The notes beneath the pieces were generated by a model. It did no database searches, was not told the origin of the DNA, and was given only the letters and a program-made list of their open reading frames with translations. Of a stretch of DNA of 64,000 nt, positions 59,518-64,000 are shown one piece after another. The DNA is from Selenomonadaceae bacterium. GTDB lineage: Bacteria; Bacillota; Negativicutes; Selenomonadales; Selenomonadaceae. Position 1 is the first letter of the stretch. Each line of letters starts with the position of its first letter. Position numbers and translations under genes: made by a program. The stretch covers positions 1 to 64,000 of the forward strand of contig JAFVEZ010000054.1 in the NCBI GenBank assembly GCA_017475745.1, written 5' to 3'.

Positions 59518-60294
59518 TCATCTTCCGAGATATGAATAATATATAGTACGCATTTGTTCCCGCGTTTTTGGTGCTTCCCAAAGATCACCGAGAGCGCTTT
59601 TTCTTATACTTGAGCTTAAATGTGAGAATAAATCGGGGAACTGCTTTTCAAGGTTGCGGATTAATTCCTTGACGGTCTGGCGATTAGTGGTGCCATCAAT
59701 CGGACATGGTGACTTGACAATATTGAAGTTGTTTTTTCGATCAAATTTGGCAATCTCACTTTCACGGAGATAGACAAGCGGACGAATTACAGTTATTCCG
59801 GTACGAGTGAGATAAGTTTTTGGCGTGAAGGTGTTTAGCTGACCACTTGAGAGCATGCCCATTAAGAAAGTCTCAACGGCGTCATCTAGGTGGTGAGCAT
59901 AGGCGACTTTATTGGCTCCGATTGAATTAGCATAACGATTCATGGCAGCACGACGAAAGTAGGCACAAGTGAAGCAGGGCTTCTTGTTGGCAGCTTCAAT
60001 AGCACTGGCAATGTCAACAACCTCAACAGTATGTTCAATGTTGAGGTTTCGACAGAACTTCGTCACCGCATCAACATTGAAATTGTCGTTGAACATGGGA
60101 TTAATCGTCAATGCACTCAATGAAAACTTCTTCTTAAAACGTTCACGTAGAAGGGCAAGCGCATAAGTTAAGAATAAGCTGTCCTTACCGCCGGAAATGC
60201 CAATCAAAATCTTGTCACCTTCGTCAATGAGTTCAAACTCAACGACGGCGCGGGTAATTCTGCTGAACATACTTTTAGGCAAATCTAACTTCAT
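59518..60294 (-). CDS. ttcA: tRNA 2-thiocytidine biosynthesis protein, TtcA family
   Basis: This 258-residue ATP-pyrophosphatase thiolates cytidine 32 in some tRNAs. The PP-loop is ISGGKDSLFL. The [4Fe-4S] cysteines are in CFTCAYFRRA and SPCPIDG, with AYAHHLDDAVETFLM between them. ATG 60294 is 5 nt from TTGGAGTGG; the open frame's 13 extra codons have no site. TtcA-like proteins form a broad group, so the exact tRNA position is not certain. It converges on the malic enzyme with only 4 bp between the stops. Confidence 0.87.
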   Translation of the reverse strand: MKLDLPKSMFSRITRAVVEFELIDEGDKILIGISGGKDSLFLTYALALLRERFKKKFSLSALTINPMFNDNFNVDAVTKFCRNLNIEHTVEVVDIASAIEAANKKPCFTCAYFRRAAMNRYANSIGANKVAYAHHLDDAVETFLMGMLSSGQLNTFTPKTYLTRTGITVIRPLVYLRESEIAKFDRKNNFNIVKSPCPIDGTTNRQTVKELIRNLEKQFPDLFSHLSSSIRKSALGDLWEAPKTREQMRTIYYSYLGR

Positions 60295-60316
60295 CGTAAC
60301 CACTCCAAATTTATAC

Positions 60317-60345
60317 TTGATTTTTTTGCTCATATAGATTAAATT
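60317..60345 (+). promoter_or_regulatory. Possible promoter of the GspC/PilP-like gene
   Basis: TTGATT (60317-60322) and TAAATT (60340-60345) are 17 bp apart. It overlaps the divergent ttcA promoter. Confidence 0.35.
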
Positions 60346-60370
60346 ATAACGTATTGGAATTTAATTGCAA
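60343..60370 (-). promoter_or_regulatory. ttcA promoter
   Basis: On the minus strand, TTGCAA (60370-60365) and a perfect TATAAT (60348-60343) are 16 bp apart, 48 bp before the ATG. Confidence 0.5.
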
Positions 60371-60382
60371 GTGGGTGAGATT

Positions 60383-61027
60383 GTGGCTGAAGGTCGATTG
60401 AAAGAGTTTTACAATCGAGAAGTCAATGAAATATTGCAAAACAAACTGCGATTTGGTTTAATTGTCGCAACTCTTGTTATATCAGTTGCAATATTTATAT
60501 TCACCGACACTGGAGCTGAAGTAACGTCGGCTGCCGATAATGAATCACCCAAAATTGTTGTAGAATCTGATGATCATTCTATAATGGATAGTTCTTCTAC
60601 AAAGAGTCTCTCAGATAAGCCTTCTTCAAATGTCACAAATATTACCGGATTGGACAGAGCTTCAGAGGAGCTTATCAATCCGTTTAAATCTGACTTGATA
60701 AAGCCACCAGTTGAGACAAAATCACCAAAACTTGATGACATTCCCATACCTCAAACGCCCAAACTTGCACCAATCCAAACGATTGAGACTGATGAGAAGA
60801 TCGTATTAATCCTCAAGGGTACTGCAGTTAGCGGTGACAAGAAGATGGCAATCATTCAGCGCAGTGTTGTCAAAAGTAATAAGAAAAAAGATACTGAAAA
60901 TCCTAAATTGGAAAGCATGATGGTAAAAATCGGTGATAAGATTGATAATCACACTGTTATTGATATTGGAAAAACTTTCATTGTATTTGATGATGGAAGG
61001 CATTTGACTCTGCAGGAAGGCTTATAA
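60383..61027 (+). CDS. GspC/PilP-like inner-membrane protein of a secretion or pilus system
   Basis: This encodes 214 residues: one N-terminal membrane anchor (FGLIVATLVISVAIFIF, about 25-42), a proline- and serine-rich periplasmic linker (about 45-135), and a C-terminal beta domain (about 137-214: EKIVLILKGTAVSGDKKMAIIQ; VKIGDKIDNHTVIDIGKTFIVFDDGRHLTL) of the HR/PilP kind that contacts the secretin. GTG 60383 with GGGTGAG upstream is preferred over TTG 60365, which has no site. Its stop overlaps the ATG of the secretin (TAATG), so the two are translationally coupled. Confidence 0.72.
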   Translation: MAEGRLKEFYNREVNEILQNKLRFGLIVATLVISVAIFIFTDTGAEVTSAADNESPKIVVESDDHSIMDSSSTKSLSDKPSSNVTNITGLDRASEELINPFKSDLIKPPVETKSPKLDDIPIPQTPKLAPIQTIETDEKIVLILKGTAVSGDKKMAIIQRSVVKSNKKKDTENPKLESMMVKIGDKIDNHTVIDIGKTFIVFDDGRHLTLQEGL

Positions 61028-62373
61028 TGATAAGATTAAAAACACTTATTGCAACGGCATTGATGATGATATATCTACCAGCTTCAGCCGCTGCCATACC
61101 AATTACAATCAACGCCAAAGAGTTGGATTTGCAAGATACAATAATGATGATTGCTGATATTGGCGGTATCAGTGTATCTATTGATGATTCAGTAAAGGGT
61201 ACGATTTCTATCTCCTTTGAAAATGTTGAAGCCGTGGACGCACTCAATATCATTTCTAAAACTAAGGATTTAAATATTATTAATACAAATGGTGTCTACA
61301 TAATAACATCAATTTATCTGACAAATTCCTTAATGAATAGTTATGTATTGCCGGTCAAATATGGTGATGCTGAAAAATTTCGCGAGACTATTGTCAATTC
61401 ACTTGATTTGGAAAAAGACGACGATGATGATGACGACGCTGTAACACGTATAACTTATCATTCAGACGGCAGTTATACAGAATACAAACATAAACGTAAA
61501 GCAAACGATACTGAAGAACGCGACAATGACAAGCGCGTGATGGTCAATAAAGATGTTAATTCTTTGATTTTATTCGGTACTGCTGCAGAATATCAACGCG
61601 CTAAGTCATTATTACAGACTCTTGACGTTCCGATTAAGCAGGTCTCACTTGAAGCTAAGGTCTTGGCTATTAACAAATCAGCAGCGAAGGATTTGGGCAT
61701 TGAATGGAAATGGTCAGAGGTGCCGCAATATCCAGATTATACACCTGGTAATACGATTATTGTTGATGGCAATCCAATTATAACTGAGGGTTACTATACA
61801 CGTAATCACGGCAACAGCGGATATGGTGTGATTCAATTCGGGCGCAATCCAGAGGGTCTCAAATATGAAGCTTATTATGGCGCTAGGATCAATGCACTCA
61901 TAACCAACGGCAAGGCCAAGATACTCTCACGTCCGCATGTCTCAACCATTCAAGGCAATGAAGCCGTCATGTCTGTTGGTGATAGAATACCAATACCAAG
62001 AGTCGATGTAAGCAATAACATCACCACAACTTCATACACTTACGAGGACGCGGGCATCATCTTGAAGGTGACGCCGCGTATCAATGAAGACGGCACTATA
62101 ACGGCAACTGTCCACACCGAAGTCAGTACTCCGCAATATGTTTCGGCTATGGGTGTCTACAGATTCAACAAGCGTTCGGCTGATACTATAATCACCCTGC
62201 AAGATAATGAACCTATGGCGATTGGTGGACTTATTGGCAAAGAAGAGGAAGATTCAATATCTAAAGTTCCATTCCTTAGCAACCTGCCGTTCTTCGGCGC
62301 ACTCTTTAGGAATCATCATAAGAGCAATTCCGAATCAGAGTTGATGATATTTCTGACGGCTCATGTTATATAA
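61027..62373 (+). CDS. Secretin (GspD/PilQ family)
   Basis: This encodes 448 residues. A signal peptide (ATALMMIYLPASAAA) is followed by an N0/STN domain (about 22-95, ITINAKELDLQDTIMMIADIGG), one N1-type domain interrupted by an acidic-basic insert (DDDDDDAVTRITYHSDG and KHKRKAND), and the secretin core (about 200-448) with KILSRPHVSTIQGNEAVMSVGDRIPIP, DNEPMAIGGLI and ELMIFLTAHVI. It would form an outer-membrane pore, so the cell has two membranes. It is shorter than most GspD (about 600 or more), with fewer N domains. Confidence 0.9.
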   Translation: MIRLKTLIATALMMIYLPASAAAIPITINAKELDLQDTIMMIADIGGISVSIDDSVKGTISISFENVEAVDALNIISKTKDLNIINTNGVYIITSIYLTNSLMNSYVLPVKYGDAEKFRETIVNSLDLEKDDDDDDDAVTRITYHSDGSYTEYKHKRKANDTEERDNDKRVMVNKDVNSLILFGTAAEYQRAKSLLQTLDVPIKQVSLEAKVLAINKSAAKDLGIEWKWSEVPQYPDYTPGNTIIVDGNPIITEGYYTRNHGNSGYGVIQFGRNPEGLKYEAYYGARINALITNGKAKILSRPHVSTIQGNEAVMSVGDRIPIPRVDVSNNITTTSYTYEDAGIILKVTPRINEDGTITATVHTEVSTPQYVSAMGVYRFNKRSADTIITLQDNEPMAIGGLIGKEEEDSISKVPFLSNLPFFGALFRNHHKSNSESELMIFLTAHVI

Positions 62374-62405
62374 CAAGTAAGTATTAACTATTTGGAGGAA
62401 GTTAA

Positions 62406-63812
62406 ATGAACAATCAAAGTAACGCAAACGATAAACTTTGGGGTGGACGCTTTGAGAAGTCCACCGATGAGATGATAAACGCTTTCCAGGCGTCGATTGA
62501 CTTTGACAAGAGAATGTATAACGAGGATATCGAAGGCTCGATTGCCCATGCGAAGATGCTGGCAAATCAAAACATCATAAGTGCTGATGACTGTCAGAAG
62601 ATTGTCAACGGACTCAAGAAGATACTGCAGCGGATTGAAGCTGGCGATTTTAACTTTGATATTGCCCTTGAAGATATTCACATGAACATAGAGAAAGCTC
62701 TTACCGATGATATTGGCGAAGCAGGCGGTCGTCTGCACACTGCACGCTCACGCAATGACCAGGTTGCCCTTGACACTCACCTCTATGTTAGGCGACAGAC
62801 TGAGGAAGTGCAAAAGTTAATCCTTGAGCTGCAGCAAACAATCATCAAATCTGCCGAAAAGTATCGCAATGTCATAATGCCTGGTTATACACACCTTCAA
62901 CGCGCACAGCCGATCTTACTGGCTCATCACTTGATGGCTTACTTCTCTATGCTACAGAGAGATTATAGTCGCTTTCAAGGTGTCTATGAACGCGCTGATA
63001 TAATGCCGCTCGGCGCTGGAGCACTTGCCGGCACTACATTCCCGATTGACAGGCAGCAGGTTGCAGATACCTTGAATTTCGCAAACATCTACAGTAACAG
63101 TCTTGACGCCGTGAGTGACCGCGACTATCTCCTTGAGTTCATGAGTGCTGCATCAATATTGATGGTTCATCTTTCACGTCTCAGTGAGGAGCTTATACTT
63201 TGGTGCAGCCGTGAGTTTTCCTTCATTGAGCTTGACGATGCTCATTGTACTGGTTCCTCAATGATGCCACAGAAGAAGAACCCGGACGTACCAGAACTTG
63301 TTCGCGGTAAGACCGGCAGGGTTATCGGTCATCTTATGGCACTTCTCACTACCGTCAAGGCATTGCCGCTTGCCTACAATAAGGACTTGCAGGAAGACAA
63401 GGAAGGTCTCTTTGATGTTATTGACACTGTGAAGTTTAGTCTCGCCGTCTACGCTCAGATTGTTGCTGGACTCAAAGTCAAGGAAGATAATATGCTTCGT
63501 GCCGTTGAAGAGGATTTCAGCAATGCGACTGATTTAGCTGATTATCTCGTCAAGAAGGGTATGCCGTTTAGAGAAGCACACGCCGTCAGCGGCAAGATTG
63601 TCCACGACTGCATTGCCAAAGATATATACCTCAAGGATATGTCACTTGAGGACTTCAAGGCATATTCCGATCTGTTTGCTGAAGATATTAAAGATGCAAT
63701 CAAGCCTGAAACTTGTGTTGCAAATCGCAATTCGTTTGGCGGTACATCTTATCATCAAGTTGAGATGCAAATCGTTGCCGCTCGTGAATGGCTTAACAGG
63801 CAATCAAAATGA
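62406..63812 (+). CDS. argH: Argininosuccinate lyase
   Basis: This 468-residue enzyme makes arginine and fumarate from argininosuccinate. [17 protein letters not shown] at the start, [28 protein letters not shown] and the signature [12 protein letters not shown] are all present. GGAGGAAG precedes the ATG. argG is not adjacent. It overlaps the next gene at ATGA. Confidence 0.97.
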   Translation: MNNQSNANDKLWGGRFEKSTDEMINAFQASIDFDKRMYNEDIEGSIAHAKMLANQNIISADDCQKIVNGLKKILQRIEAGDFNFDIALEDIHMNIEKALTDDIGEAGGRLHTARSRNDQVALDTHLYVRRQTEEVQKLILELQQTIIKSAEKYRNVIMPGYTHLQRAQPILLAHHLMAYFSMLQRDYSRFQGVYERADIMPLGAGALAGTTFPIDRQQVADTLNFANIYSNSLDAVSDRDYLLEFMSAASILMVHLSRLSEELILWCSREFSFIELDDAHCTGSSMMPQKKNPDVPELVRGKTGRVIGHLMALLTTVKALPLAYNKDLQEDKEGLFDVIDTVKFSLAVYAQIVAGLKVKEDNMLRAVEEDFSNATDLADYLVKKGMPFREAHAVSGKIVHDCIAKDIYLKDMSLEDFKAYSDLFAEDIKDAIKPETCVANRNSFGGTSYHQVEMQIVAAREWLNRQSK

Positions 63813-64000
63813 ATATGGAACCAAGAATCGCAATTTGCATGGTTGCTGCCATTGCCTTGGGCTTAATCGGCTCATATTGGATTGATCGACTCTATGCAAG
63901 ACCGGAAGCACCATTGAGCTTTCCAGAAGATGTTGCAGATCGTTCACGTTTTCGCAAGCCGCTGTTGATACTGTTCCTATTTGGCTGTATCTTGCATTTC
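63809..64000 (+). CDS. Start of a membrane protein (truncated by the window edge)
   Basis: An ATG at 63809 overlaps the argH stop (ATGA) and the frame stays open to the end, giving 64 residues. There is a hydrophobic segment ([18 protein letters not shown]), a polar loop with [18 protein letters not shown], and a second hydrophobic segment ([15 protein letters not shown]). The layout could fit the N-terminus of a prepilin-peptidase-like protein, which would suit the secretin upstream, but this is a guess from 64 residues. A different membrane protein is equally possible. Confidence 0.6.
   Translation, partial: MNMEPRIAICMVAAIALGLIGSYWIDRLYARPEAPLSFPEDVADRSRFRKPLLILFLFGCILHF

Overview
The window looks like a chromosome segment of a flagellated, diderm (LPS-bearing) low-GC Firmicute, most likely a member of the Negativicutes/Selenomonadales. 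The evidence is the combination of Bacillus-type flagellar synteny (yvyF-flgM-flgN-flgK-flgL-yviE-fliW-csrA-flaG-fliD-fliS-fliT) and Gram-positive-style ribosome binding sites with envelope genes that only a two-membrane cell needs: two LpxL/HtrB-type acyltransferases, a WaaE-like glycosyltransferase, a GT9 heptosyltransferase, a GspD/PilQ-type secretin and an RTX protein. The family-level assignment is inference. Base composition is uneven by eye: single 60-base lines counted give 16/60 GC in the 8.9-11.3 kb glycosyltransferase gene and 32/60 in accC.

Layout. 0-5 kb: the tail of an IS5-type transposase, a secreted cell-wall amidase with a lysine-rich linker, a small secreted protein, an LpxL-like acyltransferase, pyrK and an MFS transporter. 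5-8 kb (mostly minus strand): a secreted unknown, rpsT, DAHP synthase 1 and a UPF0756 membrane protein. 8-16 kb: a membrane protein of unknown function, a CDP-glycerol-transferase-like protein joined to a probable beta-propeller, mreB, two LPS glycosyltransferases, a secreted unknown and a ROK kinase. 16-30 kb: a CBS-ACT protein, two tandem Uma2-family proteins, pheT without pheS, accC, putP, a second LpxL-like gene, an aroF-deoC-tyrA cluster, a four-helix-bundle (S23-like) gene and sucCD.

30-48 kb (all minus strand): a 1406-residue RTX/C-type-lectin protein, then the late flagellar cluster in the same order as in Bacillus but without flagellin at the expected place, followed by a GspF-type gene between two paralogous zinc-ribbon YvyF-like genes. 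48-64 kb: two tandem amino-acid-binding lipoproteins, glmU, an FMN riboswitch with ribBA, pncB, tRNA-Ser(GCU), an EF-G paralogue, rodA, malic enzyme, ttcA, a GspC/PilP-like protein with a secretin, argH and the start of a membrane protein.

Functional themes are envelope and shape (amidase, mreB, rodA, glmU, LPS enzymes), motility, a dispersed type II secretion/type IV pilus-like set, aromatic amino acid synthesis and C4-acid metabolism. The most interesting signal is the promoter of the RTX-lectin gene: perfect TTGACA and TATAAT boxes are separated by 19 bp, 10 of which are a G10 homopolymer. This is the layout of a slipped-strand, phase-variable promoter. A second secreted-protein gene near 5.7 kb has an analogous T-tract between perfect boxes, although there an intrinsic terminator is an equally good reading.
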